Of a stretch of DNA of 64,000 nt, positions 44,016-52,560 are shown in pieces. The notes beneath the pieces are model-generated. The model was given only the letters and a program-made list of their open reading frames with translations. It searched no databases and had not been told where the DNA came from. The first letter of the stretch is position 1, and every line of letters begins with the position of its first letter. Source of the DNA: Pseudomonas sp. LS1212 (lineage in GTDB: Bacteria > Pseudomonadota > Gammaproteobacteria > Pseudomonadales > Pseudomonadaceae). Position numbers and translations under genes: made by a program. The DNA lies in assembly GCF_024741815.1 (NCBI RefSeq), contig NZ_CP102951.1, positions 434,001 through 498,000 of the forward strand, written 5' to 3'.

Positions 44016-44911
44016 TGCTGAACCGAATTCAAGGCTGGCGCGAGCGCGGCTGGACGGCGGTGGATGCCGCAACTTATGCACAAGCCTGGCAGCGTTTCGG
44101 CGGTAGCGTCGCGACCCATCCGTTGGTCGTCGAGCAACTGGCCGATCTGGCGCAGATCCCGGTGCGGTATCTGGCCTGGGAACAGGGCGGCGACATCAAG
44201 GCAGCGATTCCGACCTGGGGCCGGCACCTGGCCTTGTCCAAGGAAGTGCTCAAGCGCAAGGGCAAGAAAGGCCTGTTCGATCTGGGCAATGCCGAGCTGA
44301 TCCTGCCTGCCGCCGCAGAGGCGAGGGCGCCACTGCGCCATGCGGGCCGTTACCTTTCTGCGCTTAACGAGGGCCGCTTCAGTGAGCTCAAGCCCCAGCC
44401 TGAAAGCCTGGCCATGGCGCGTGAGCCCGAAGAGCTGTCGAAGAAGTTTCGCTACAACCAGCGTCGCGAACTGCGCCTGCTTGAAGAGGCTGGCGGCGTG
44501 GTGCATCCGGTCAGCGATTTCAGCAGTGCCGAACTCGCCAGGATGTACTGCGATCTGTTTCTGCGGCGCTGGGAATTCCCTGCCACCGGGGCCGCGCGCA
44601 TGACTGAAGTGATCGAGCGCTTGCGTTCGCTGTTGATCGGCTCGGTGGTGTTTCTGGGCGACGCGCCTATCGCTATTCAGTTGGTGTATCGGGTCGAGGC
44701 GCCCGAATGGATCAGCGTCGAGTACATCAATGGTGGCGTCGACCCGCAGACGCGTGCGTTCAGCCCGGGCAGCGTGTTGAGCTTTCTCAATACCCAAAGT
44801 GCCTGGGAAGATGCGCGTGCCCGGCAGAAACCGCTGCGGTTTTCCTTTGGGCGAGCGGACCGCGATTACAAGGATCGTTGGTGCAACCCCGTGCCGGTAT
44901 TTCAGGTTTGA
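44015..44911 (+). CDS. Mig-14-like protein (FemAB/GNAT fold)
   Basis: A 298-residue protein; the ATG at 44015 follows GGAGG and overlaps the wapH stop by one base. It resembles Mig-14 (PA5003 in P. aeruginosa), a protein with a GNAT/FemAB-like acyltransferase fold linked to resistance to cationic antimicrobial peptides. Visible features are SKKFRYNQRRELRLLEEAGG, as in FemAB-like N-terminal lobes, and the C-terminal FSFGRADRDYKDRWCNPV, which is characteristic. There is no strong membrane segment. Substrate is unknown; its position in the core operon suggests it acts on LPS or its precursors. It overlaps the deacetylase gene by four bases. Confidence 0.8.
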   Translation: MLNRIQGWRERGWTAVDAATYAQAWQRFGGSVATHPLVVEQLADLAQIPVRYLAWEQGGDIKAAIPTWGRHLALSKEVLKRKGKKGLFDLGNAELILPAAAEARAPLRHAGRYLSALNEGRFSELKPQPESLAMAREPEELSKKFRYNQRRELRLLEEAGGVVHPVSDFSSAELARMYCDLFLRRWEFPATGAARMTEVIERLRSLLIGSVVFLGDAPIAIQLVYRVEAPEWISVEYINGGVDPQTRAFSPGSVLSFLNTQSAWEDARARQKPLRFSFGRADRDYKDRWCNPVPVFQV

Positions 44912-46320
44912 GCCGCAAGCAGGAGCTTCTCAAGCGTCATCGGCGCAACAAGCGCCTGGGCCTGTTGCTGGGCCTGGTGTTGCTGATTGCCATCGGGGTA
45001 CTGGTCAAATGGTGGCTGCCGCTGTTGTTGGCGCTGTTGGCATGGGTCGCTCACGAAGCCTGGTTTGCCGATCACCTGTTCTACTCGCCGGCCGAGGATT
45101 ATCAGTACCGCTTTGCGCAAGACAGCGAGCAGGCAAAGGTGCGTCTGGACGGGGAGCTGCTGCAGCTTGAGCAGCCATTGAGCCTGAGCGGGGATGAAAC
45201 TCTGGTGCTGCGCATGCGGCTCAGAAGCACCTGGTTGGGGCGATTCCTCGATCCTGCGGTCGAGCTAACGGGGGACGACCAGCAGGACCGGCAGACGTTC
45301 GAGCGTGGCGTGAACGGCCAGCGTTACCTGAACCTGACAGGCCTTGGCACCTCGTTTAGCCAGGGTCGCCTGCGACTGCGTGGACGGTTCTGTCGTCTGC
45401 TTGGGCAGCCCGAGTTGTGGGTGTTCCGTCATCCGGACTATCGCCAGCAACGGGTCATGGTCATTGCGCCTCACGCCGACGATGCCGAACTGGCAGCCTT
45501 CGGCCTCTACAGCCAGGCACAAGACACCTGGGTCGTGACCCTGACCGCCGGTGAGATCGAGGCAGAGCACTATCAAAAAATGGGCATGGCAACTGCCGAG
45601 GCCGCGCGCTTGAAAGGACGCTTGCGGGCCTGGGACAGCATTGCCGTACCGCGCTGGGCCGGAGTACCCGAGGCGCAATGCGTACAACTCGGTTATTTCT
45701 GTTTGCAACTGCCGGCGATGCAGGCGGCACCGGATCAGTCGGTTGCCTCCCGGGAAGCAGACCTGAACGACACACGACTGTTTCGGCAGTTCAACGCGTT
45801 GACATTGCCGGGCGACAGTGATGGTGCACCGACCTGGAACAATCTGTTGGCAGACCTGCGGGCACTTCTGCTCCAGGCCAGGCCGCAAGTTATCGTACTG
45901 CCGCATCCTTCGCTGGACCCGCACCCTGACCATATCTGCGCGCAGCAGGCTGTGCTTGAGGCGCTGGACGGGTTGCAATGGCAACCTGATACCCTGCTGG
46001 GGTACGCCAATCATCTTCACGACAATGATCGTTGGCCGATGGGCGACTCGGGCGCTGGCGTGAATTTACCCCCATTGCTGGACGCCACGCAGTTCTGGGT
46101 TCCTTACAGTTTGTCGCTTGATCTTGCTCGGCAGCGCGACAAAGCGATGGCGCTGGGTATGATGCATGACTTGCAGCCTCGCCCACCTTTCAAGCGGCTA
46201 GTGCGACGGGGGGTGCAGCGCCTGTTGGCAGGGCGTCGGGATTCCGTTTATGGCGAGAATGAGTTCTTTCGCAAGGCGGTACGCCGGCACGAATTGTTCT
46301 GGGCCGTGAAACATAAATAA
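44908..46320 (+). CDS. dnpA: PIG-L-family deacetylase (DnpA-like)
   Basis: A 470-residue protein from TTG at 44908 ((M)SRKQELLKRHRRNKRLGLL), which overlaps the preceding TGA stop (TTGA). A GTG at 44881 with AGGA ahead is an alternative adding nine residues. One or two N-terminal membrane helices (about 17-50) are followed by a PIG-L domain with the metal motif APHADDAE and the second histidine motif HPSLDPHPDH. It probably removes N-acetyl groups from a core amino sugar. P. aeruginosa DnpA (PA5002), in the same place, is a de-N-acetylase linked to fluoroquinolone persistence. Confidence 0.85.
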   Translation: MSRKQELLKRHRRNKRLGLLLGLVLLIAIGVLVKWWLPLLLALLAWVAHEAWFADHLFYSPAEDYQYRFAQDSEQAKVRLDGELLQLEQPLSLSGDETLVLRMRLRSTWLGRFLDPAVELTGDDQQDRQTFERGVNGQRYLNLTGLGTSFSQGRLRLRGRFCRLLGQPELWVFRHPDYRQQRVMVIAPHADDAELAAFGLYSQAQDTWVVTLTAGEIEAEHYQKMGMATAEAARLKGRLRAWDSIAVPRWAGVPEAQCVQLGYFCLQLPAMQAAPDQSVASREADLNDTRLFRQFNALTLPGDSDGAPTWNNLLADLRALLLQARPQVIVLPHPSLDPHPDHICAQQAVLEALDGLQWQPDTLLGYANHLHDNDRWPMGDSGAGVNLPPLLDATQFWVPYSLSLDLARQRDKAMALGMMHDLQPRPPFKRLVRRGVQRLLAGRRDSVYGENEFFRKAVRRHELFWAVKHK

Positions 46321-46338
46321 GGATGTGAGGCGCTTGTT

Positions 46339-47256
46339 TTGCCTCTCGAAATCTCTGACAGTGAGCTTCAAGTGATCAATCTAAACCCGCGGATTCTTTT
46401 CATTATTCCGTACTTCGGACGCTGGCCGTTCTGGATGCCGTTCTTCCTTGCGAGCTGTCGGTGCAATCCGGATATCGACTGGTTGCTGTTCAGTGACTGT
46501 GGTACGCCGGAGGATCTGCCAGACAATGTTCGGATAGAGGCGATCAGCTTTACCGAGTATTGCCAGATGGTTTCAAAGCGCCTGGAAATCGACTTTGTGC
46601 CGACCGAGGCGTACAAACTGTGCGATATCAAGCCTGCGCTGGGGTATATCCATGCTGACAGGCTCAAAGGTTACGATTTCTGGGCGTTCGGCGATATTGA
46701 TTTGATTTATGGCGATTTGCGCGCGTATTTCACGGCGGAGCGCCTGGCCAACCATGATCTGTTTTCAACCCATGAGCGGCGGGTCGCGGGACATTTGTGC
46801 CTGATGCGCAATACGGCGTGCAAGCGCGAATTGTTCAAGGAAATCAAGGGCTGGCGCACGCGTTTTACCGATAATGAACATCATGCGCTGGATGAAGGTG
46901 CGTTCAGTCGCCTGTTCCTCTGGCGCAAGAACTTTCCGAAACCCTTGTTCGAGCTGGTCGGGAAGTTTAATCCCTTGCGGCGCCGCAGCGAATTCACCGA
47001 GGCATTCAGTACGCCCGGTGGTGTGATCAAGTGGCACGATGGCAGTGATGATTTTCCCAGGCAATGGTATTGGCGCGATGGCTGCCTGAGCAATGATCGC
47101 GATGGTAACCGGACCTTTCCGTATTTTCATTTCGTCTGCTGGAAGCGCAATGAGTGGTCCCGTCTGCCGGAACCGGACCAGGCGCACATCAAGCAATTGG
47201 CGCAAAAACCAGCGTGGGTCATCGACGAGACCGGTTTTCATCAGGGAGAGTTATGA
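46339..47256 (+). CDS. DUF6625-type putative glycosyltransferase
   Basis: A 305-residue protein from TTG at 46339 with GAGG eight bases upstream; a GTG at 46372 (MINLNPRILFIIPYFGRWPF) is a serious alternative. The ILFIIPYFGRWPFWMPFFL opening and the DxD-like FGDIDLIYGDLR motif (residues about 115-125) match DUF6625 proteins, which look like GT-A-fold sugar transferases. It overlaps ssg by four bases and so belongs to the core operon. It has no counterpart that I recall between PA5002 and PA5001 in P. aeruginosa, and its codon use is slightly AT-richer. Sugar and acceptor unknown. Confidence 0.7.
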   Translation: MPLEISDSELQVINLNPRILFIIPYFGRWPFWMPFFLASCRCNPDIDWLLFSDCGTPEDLPDNVRIEAISFTEYCQMVSKRLEIDFVPTEAYKLCDIKPALGYIHADRLKGYDFWAFGDIDLIYGDLRAYFTAERLANHDLFSTHERRVAGHLCLMRNTACKRELFKEIKGWRTRFTDNEHHALDEGAFSRLFLWRKNFPKPLFELVGKFNPLRRRSEFTEAFSTPGGVIKWHDGSDDFPRQWYWRDGCLSNDRDGNRTFPYFHFVCWKRNEWSRLPEPDQAHIKQLAQKPAWVIDETGFHQGEL

Positions 47257-48407
47257 GACAGCGTTCCAGGGTTTTGCAATTACAACCGGACTACAACGTC
47301 AAGAAGCACGATTTTGCTGATCTGGCAGAACAGATCGTCAAGGCCCTGCCGGTTGAACGCTATGAGGTGACCGCAGCATTTCTCAGAGGGCGGCCTCAGC
47401 CAGGTGATGCGGTAAGTCGTGCTGATCACTCAGTGTATTTCGACTTTTCGGACAAGGCACTCAAGGGCATGCGCGTGCGTGCCATGTGGCGCCTGTATCA
47501 GTTCTGCCGAAAAGAAAAGTTCGACGTGGTGATCTGCAATCGCTTCAAGCCGGTAAATATGATGTTGCAGCTCAATCGGTGGTTGAAGGTTCCACTTTGT
47601 ATTGGAATCTCCCACGGGTTTGGCGAGTACGACCGCTATTACCGCCGGCGTCAGACCCAGCGCCTGATCGATCGTGCCTGGCGTATTGTCGGTGTGTCGC
47701 CTGCGGTCAAGCAATACTTGATCGAGTGCAGCTGTGGATTTACCGATCAGAACACCTATGCCATTACCAATGCCATCGATATCGAGCAGGCAGAAGGGTT
47801 GCAGCATTCGCGCGAACGCTCGCGAGAGCTGTTGGGGCTATCCCCCTCGGCTCGCTTGATCGGTGCATTGGGGCGACTGGTACCGGTTAAAGGGCACATC
47901 CATCTGTTGCAGGCTTTTGCTGCCCTCAAGGACAAATACCCTCAGGTGGAACTGGCGATCATTGGTGCGGGGCGCGAACAAGGGCGTCTGGAAAGCGAAA
48001 TCGAGCGGTTGGGGCTGGCTGGACGGGCACATTTGCTCGGATTTCGTGAGAACGCGCTGCAATACGTGCGCGCATTCGATATCTGGACCATGCCATCGTT
48101 GGCCGAAGGCCTTGGGTTGGCGCTGCTTGAAGGCATGAGCGGCCATCTGCCGGTGATTGCTTCCAATGTGCCGGCGATGCTGCCATTAATTGAAGGGGCT
48201 GGCGGGCTGGCGGTGGAACCGGCCAATGTTACGGCGCTGACGACGGCCCTCGATAGCTATCTGGGGCTGAGCGATGATGCGCTACGCGCCAAGGGCGAAC
48301 AGGCCTACCGCTATTTGCAGACACATCACGACATCGACGTTTTCCGACAGGAATACCTGGACTTGATCGACTCGGGTCTGAGCCTGGTACGGAAGGAGCA
48401 AGCATGA
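47253..48407 (+). CDS. ssg: Cell-surface glycosyltransferase Ssg
   Basis: A 384-residue GT4 enzyme. The ATG at 47253 follows AGGGAGAG and overlaps the previous stop by four bases; a longer frame begins at 47154 inside the upstream gene and is rejected. Donor-domain motifs are GALGRLVPVKGHIHLLQAF and MPSLAEGLGLALLEGMSGHLP. It matches Pseudomonas Ssg (PA5001), which is required for normal LPS core, O-antigen attachment and surface sugar composition. It overlaps wapR by four bases. Confidence 0.85.
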   Translation: MRQRSRVLQLQPDYNVKKHDFADLAEQIVKALPVERYEVTAAFLRGRPQPGDAVSRADHSVYFDFSDKALKGMRVRAMWRLYQFCRKEKFDVVICNRFKPVNMMLQLNRWLKVPLCIGISHGFGEYDRYYRRRQTQRLIDRAWRIVGVSPAVKQYLIECSCGFTDQNTYAITNAIDIEQAEGLQHSRERSRELLGLSPSARLIGALGRLVPVKGHIHLLQAFAALKDKYPQVELAIIGAGREQGRLESEIERLGLAGRAHLLGFRENALQYVRAFDIWTMPSLAEGLGLALLEGMSGHLPVIASNVPAMLPLIEGAGGLAVEPANVTALTTALDSYLGLSDDALRAKGEQAYRYLQTHHDIDVFRQEYLDLIDSGLSLVRKEQA

Positions 48408-49288
48408 AAGACGATCAGCCACTGGTGACGGTGATTATCGCCTCGTACAACCACGGCCCCTATATCGAAGAAAGCATACTCAGTGTGCTTGGACAGACCT
48501 ATCCGAATATTGAGCTGCTGGTTGTGGATGACGGCTCCAAGGATGACAGTGTCGAGCGAATTGCACGCTTGCAGGCCATCCATGGCTTCGATTTCAGGGT
48601 GCAGCAGAATCAGGGGCTGACCAATACCCTCAATGGCGCCATTGCCCGGGCCAAGGGCACGCTGATCGCGCCATTCGGTTCCGATGACATCATGCTGCCC
48701 GAGCGTATTGCTACCCAGGTAGCCTATATGGCCGACAAGCCGGAAGTCGGCATCTGTGCAGGTAATATCGAGCTCATTGATGCTCAAGGGCAGTTGTACC
48801 CCGAGAAGCGGCAGCGCAGGGACGTGCCATTCCGCCGTCTGGACTTCGATGACATGTTTCTTGAGCGCAAGCCCTACCCGCCAGCGCCGACGTTGCTGAT
48901 CCGGCGCGAGGCACTGGAAAAGGTTGGCGGCTTTGACCCCAGCATCCGTCTTGAAGACTTACTGATCGAGCTGAAAATCACCCGGGCCGGATACTTCATT
49001 GACGGGCTTGGCGTATTGATGGCGCGCTACCGCAAGCATGCGACCAATTCGTACAAGAACCATCGTTTCATGATCGACAATATTCTGCGCTCCTACGCAT
49101 TGTTCAGCGATCACCCGCAGTACGAGGAAGTGAAGTACAAGTTTCTCAACTCGATGTTTTTGAAAACATCGAACCGTGACCACGCGCTGGCGCGCGAACT
49201 GTTGACGCAGATACCGCTCAAGGCCTGGAGTCGCAAGACGTTGCGCGGGTTGACTCGGTTGTACTTTTTTCCGCTGGAACGCGATTGA
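48404..49288 (+). CDS. wapR: Core rhamnosyltransferase WapR-like, GT2 family
   Basis: A 294-residue GT-A glycosyltransferase of family 2. The nucleotide-sugar sites are VTVIIASYNHGPYIEESI, VVDDGSKDDS and the DxD-like FGSDDIMLPE. The acceptor region has GGFDPSIRLEDL. In P. aeruginosa PA5000 is the alpha-1,3-rhamnosyltransferase that makes the core form able to accept O-antigen; the same role is inferred here from order and similarity. It ends the plus-strand run, and the convergent acyltransferase gene follows. Confidence 0.83.
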   Translation: MKDDQPLVTVIIASYNHGPYIEESILSVLGQTYPNIELLVVDDGSKDDSVERIARLQAIHGFDFRVQQNQGLTNTLNGAIARAKGTLIAPFGSDDIMLPERIATQVAYMADKPEVGICAGNIELIDAQGQLYPEKRQRRDVPFRRLDFDDMFLERKPYPPAPTLLIRREALEKVGGFDPSIRLEDLLIELKITRAGYFIDGLGVLMARYRKHATNSYKNHRFMIDNILRSYALFSDHPQYEEVKYKFLNSMFLKTSNRDHALARELLTQIPLKAWSRKTLRGLTRLYFFPLERD

Positions 49289-49324
49289 GTGGAGTCAGCT
49301 AATGGTTGAGTGCGTATTAGTGAT

Positions 49325-50539
49325 TCACGGCGCAGTTTCTTGTGCTGTTACGCACTCGGTATCCCGGTTGCGGCGCAGCCATTGAACCACTTTTTTGCCT
49401 GCCACAATTCCCGGTTTCTCGATGAACAGGAAGGTTATGCTGCTCAGTACAATCAGCAAGCAACTGCTCAGGGCGATAAGAGCGAGGAAAGGAATCGAGT
49501 TGTCCCGAGCGTAGGGGAGTTGTGGCAGTAGCTGATAGATCACCAGCCAGAGCACGAATCCATGAAGCAGGTACGTGCTGTAGCTGATTTCTCCGAGCCA
49601 GCGAATGCTGCGCCACTTCAGCGCGCCGAACAGGTCATTGCCGGAAGCGACGATGACAAAGAAGAGCGTGAGCAGCAGCAGTGGCAGGGTTGCAAAGCTT
49701 TTACGAAACGCGGTCATGACGATCAGCAGTGCGATCAGGGCGACGACGCTGGCAGTCCGAGTTTTTCCCCAGGCCAGTAATTTTGGCTGGCGAATCCAGT
49801 AGGTCGCCGCGATACCGCCCAGGAAGCTGGCCAGATAATGCTTTTTCAGCGAGTGCTCCCAGCCGATGACCTGGTACAGCGTGTAGATGCCTATCAGACA
49901 CAGCGCCACTTGCACGCGACCGCCTCGGTAGATGAACAGCATGCCCAGCAGGGGCAGCGCCGTATAGAAGAACACTTCATAAGCCAAGGTCCAGGTAACG
50001 TTGGAGATCAACATTCCGGTCTGTGGATATTGATTGATATCCGGCCGATCGAAGCTTAGCCATAGGGCGATCTGCTTCGTGATGTCGAGCGGCGACTCCT
50101 TGAACTCCCAGCCTTGCAGGTAAAAGACGCACAGCACGACTATCGTCAACAGCGGCAGGTAGAGCGGATAGAGCCGGAATACCCGAGAGACTGCAAAGGC
50201 GAGCCAATCGTGCTGGCGACCTTGTTTGAGCAGCCTGCTCCAGAAAAGAAAACCGGTAATCATGAAAAATAGAGCGACGCTGGCCAGGCCGATCTGGGCA
50301 AAGAAATTATTGGGCGGTATGCCAATTTGGTTGGTCTGCAGATAGATCCAGGCAATGACGGAGTGATGGATAAATACGCCAAATGCCAGATAACCCCTCA
50401 AACCGTCAACGCTGGCGTAACGGCCCCCAATGGGTTCCAGGCTGTTGGCAATTCTAGGCACCAGACGCAGCAGCAGTGCTGCAGTAGCAATAGCCAAGGC
50501 GTAGGCTGCAAAAGTCAGGAATGGTGCAAGCGGCGACAT
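49325..50539 (-). CDS. Acyltransferase-3 family membrane O-acyltransferase (OafA-like)
   Basis: A 404-residue integral membrane protein with about ten hydrophobic segments. The family signature DGLRGYLAFGVFIHHSV contains the R-x10-H motif with the catalytic histidine near residue 59. No periplasmic SGNH domain is fused. It should O-acetylate a surface polysaccharide or LPS sugar. It starts six bases after the stop of the O-antigen ligase gene, so both are co-transcribed. It is not part of the P. aeruginosa gene order as I recall it, so it is probably a strain-specific LPS decoration gene. Confidence 0.82.
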   Translation of the reverse strand: MSPLAPFLTFAAYALAIATAALLLRLVPRIANSLEPIGGRYASVDGLRGYLAFGVFIHHSVIAWIYLQTNQIGIPPNNFFAQIGLASVALFFMITGFLFWSRLLKQGRQHDWLAFAVSRVFRLYPLYLPLLTIVVLCVFYLQGWEFKESPLDITKQIALWLSFDRPDINQYPQTGMLISNVTWTLAYEVFFYTALPLLGMLFIYRGGRVQVALCLIGIYTLYQVIGWEHSLKKHYLASFLGGIAATYWIRQPKLLAWGKTRTASVVALIALLIVMTAFRKSFATLPLLLLTLFFVIVASGNDLFGALKWRSIRWLGEISYSTYLLHGFVLWLVIYQLLPQLPYARDNSIPFLALIALSSCLLIVLSSITFLFIEKPGIVAGKKVVQWLRRNRDTECVTAQETAP

Positions 50540-50545
50540 TGTTGA

Positions 50546-52402
50546 TCAGCCTGCGGTGTGTTTGAGTAAATGCGCGTGCTTGTGCATGTGCTTTACAGCC
50601 TTGTCAGACGCAAGGGCCGCATAGCCCTTGAGCAACTGCGCCAGATTTTCTTCGAAAAGCCAGCCGCGGTCCTGGGTATAGCGTTGCATGTGACGCAGGT
50701 TGCGCCGCCGAAGTGCCAGGCTCAATGAGGAGGGCAGGATGCGCATGTCGGCCACATCAATGAGACCGAGCTCACCGTTGTCCAGCAGCAGCACGTTGCC
50801 CAGATGCAAGGAGCGGAAATAGATGCCCTGTTCGTGCAGGTGGGCCAGATACCGGCCGAATTTCTGTGCCAGCACCTGACGCTCGGCGCTGTCTTGAGTC
50901 GCCTCAAACACTTGGCGCAAGGTTCGACCAGGCAGGGGCTGGTAGCGCACGGCGGTGCTGCCATCGCTCAAGCGATAAAGATCAAGTATCGGAGGCGCAC
51001 TGAAACCGAGCGAGGATAACAGTTGGCTATTGCTGGCAAAGCGTTCGGAGTAGGGGTGAAAACTACCGGATGTATACCAGCGCCGGCCTCGAAACAACTT
51101 CAGGAAACTGCCATCCCCAAGACGCAGGACTTTTGGGCCCAGACCATCTTCTTCAATCACATCAGCGCCGGTCATGAGCGTGCCAGCCGCTGGCGGACTC
51201 AGGGGCTGTATGCGCATGCCCAATAGGTGATGCGTGCGCCGACTGATATTGAGGGCGGCAATCAGCGCCAGCGGAATCCACAACAGGAACCAGTGCTCCT
51301 TCGGGCGTGACAGAATTCCTCCCCCCTCGGTCAGCCCGGCGCCGATGCCAAACACCAGAAGGGAGGAGGCGAGGATGAAGAGCGGCTGAGTCCTATGGCG
51401 CCAGCAGCTCAAAAGCCCCCAGGCTTGCATGGCCAGCCAGGGTAGAAACCCGATAATACCGACGTAGTACAGAACACCCAATGCAAAACTGTGTGGCTCA
51501 CTCAGGGAGTAACCGGTCCCCGGATCTATGCTCAGGTGGGAACCGTACCCATGGCCCAACAGCAGTTTTTCATTGATGAGTTGAAGCGTGATCGTCCAGA
51601 TCTCGAAGCGGAAGGAGTCGCCTCGGCTGGAAATCATTTCAGGGAAAGCCGTCACTACCACCGCGGTGATCAGTGCGATGGCCGATATCATGAGTGCCGA
51701 GCGGTGATTCCAGCAGATAAGACTCAGCCAGATCGCCGCCAGCGTGATCGCTACCAGCGGTGTTCGTGAGCCTGTCGCCAACACCGCGGCGAACATGATT
51801 GCGAATGCTGGCGCACTGACAGCAAGCACCCGCAGGTTTTTGCTGGTCATACAAATGAATAGCCAGAAAGTAGAAAAGAAGCCGAATAAATGAGAGCTCA
51901 GTAGCGGATTGTCGAAAGCGCCGGTTCCGACCATGCGCAATCCATCCGTGTAGCTTCGGCTGAACGCATACAGGCTCAATAGTGAGGCCAGCAAGGCGAT
52001 CAGCGCGGCAGATAGAAAAATGGGTTTCAGACTCTCATTGCGATAGCGCAATAGGAGACAAGTTCCCGCGAACAACATGAATGTATGCAGCGGTCGTTTC
52101 ACAAGGCCCGAGACGCGGTCTTCGGAGGGACCCCAGGCCAGACTGAGGAGGGCAATAGCAGCAAAGGCCACATAGGCCAGGATCAGTGGCTCGCGCCAGA
52201 GATGTTTCAGTTCGCGAGGGCGCAGGCATATGGCAAGCAGCGCTGGAATACTGAAAAGCCCATAAAACAGCTTCTGGTGAATGCTGCGATCAGGAAGAAA
52301 GAACAACGAGCTCAACAAAAGCAGAAAGCCCAGTGGCAATACCCACAGACAGATAAAGTCGAATGTCCGGTTAGCGCTGCTATTCAAACTGCTGAGATGC
52401 AT
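50546..52402 (-). CDS. waaL: O-antigen ligase fused to a C-terminal kinase-like domain
   Basis: From the ATG at 52402 (MHLSSLNSSANRTFDFICLW) the protein has 618 residues. The frame stays open to 52594 but that would enter the divergent msbA start and gives no membrane-protein leader. Residues about 15-415 carry some eleven membrane helices and the Wzy_C/WaaL periplasmic loop (SRGDSFRFEIWTITLQLI, LGHGYGSH, SEPHSFALGVLYYVG), where the R and H residues of ligases are found. Residues about 440-618 form a kinase-like domain with GLGPKVLRLGDGSFLKLFRG for the N-lobe. Its catalytic loop FRSLHLGNVLL has S531 where Asp is expected, but LIDVADM is kept. It joins undecaprenyl-linked O-antigen to the core; the kinase-like tail corresponds to the separate PA4998 of P. 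aeruginosa. Confidence 0.85.
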   Translation of the reverse strand: MHLSSLNSSANRTFDFICLWVLPLGFLLLLSSLFFLPDRSIHQKLFYGLFSIPALLAICLRPRELKHLWREPLILAYVAFAAIALLSLAWGPSEDRVSGLVKRPLHTFMLFAGTCLLLRYRNESLKPIFLSAALIALLASLLSLYAFSRSYTDGLRMVGTGAFDNPLLSSHLFGFFSTFWLFICMTSKNLRVLAVSAPAFAIMFAAVLATGSRTPLVAITLAAIWLSLICWNHRSALMISAIALITAVVVTAFPEMISSRGDSFRFEIWTITLQLINEKLLLGHGYGSHLSIDPGTGYSLSEPHSFALGVLYYVGIIGFLPWLAMQAWGLLSCWRHRTQPLFILASSLLVFGIGAGLTEGGGILSRPKEHWFLLWIPLALIAALNISRRTHHLLGMRIQPLSPPAAGTLMTGADVIEEDGLGPKVLRLGDGSFLKLFRGRRWYTSGSFHPYSERFASNSQLLSSLGFSAPPILDLYRLSDGSTAVRYQPLPGRTLRQVFEATQDSAERQVLAQKFGRYLAHLHEQGIYFRSLHLGNVLLLDNGELGLIDVADMRILPSSLSLALRRRNLRHMQRYTQDRGWLFEENLAQLLKGYAALASDKAVKHMHKHAHLLKHTAG

Positions 52403-52560
52403 GTTGAGTGTTATTTCCGATAAGAGGTCGGCAATACCAGCGTATCTGCCTGTTAAATTTCGCCTGAATGTGGTAGGCGTCTCGCTGTTCGAATGATCCA
52501 GACAGCGCTCAGGAGAAGCTGTGATAAAGTCAGCTTCCCTTTTTGAGTACTTCGCGTGAT

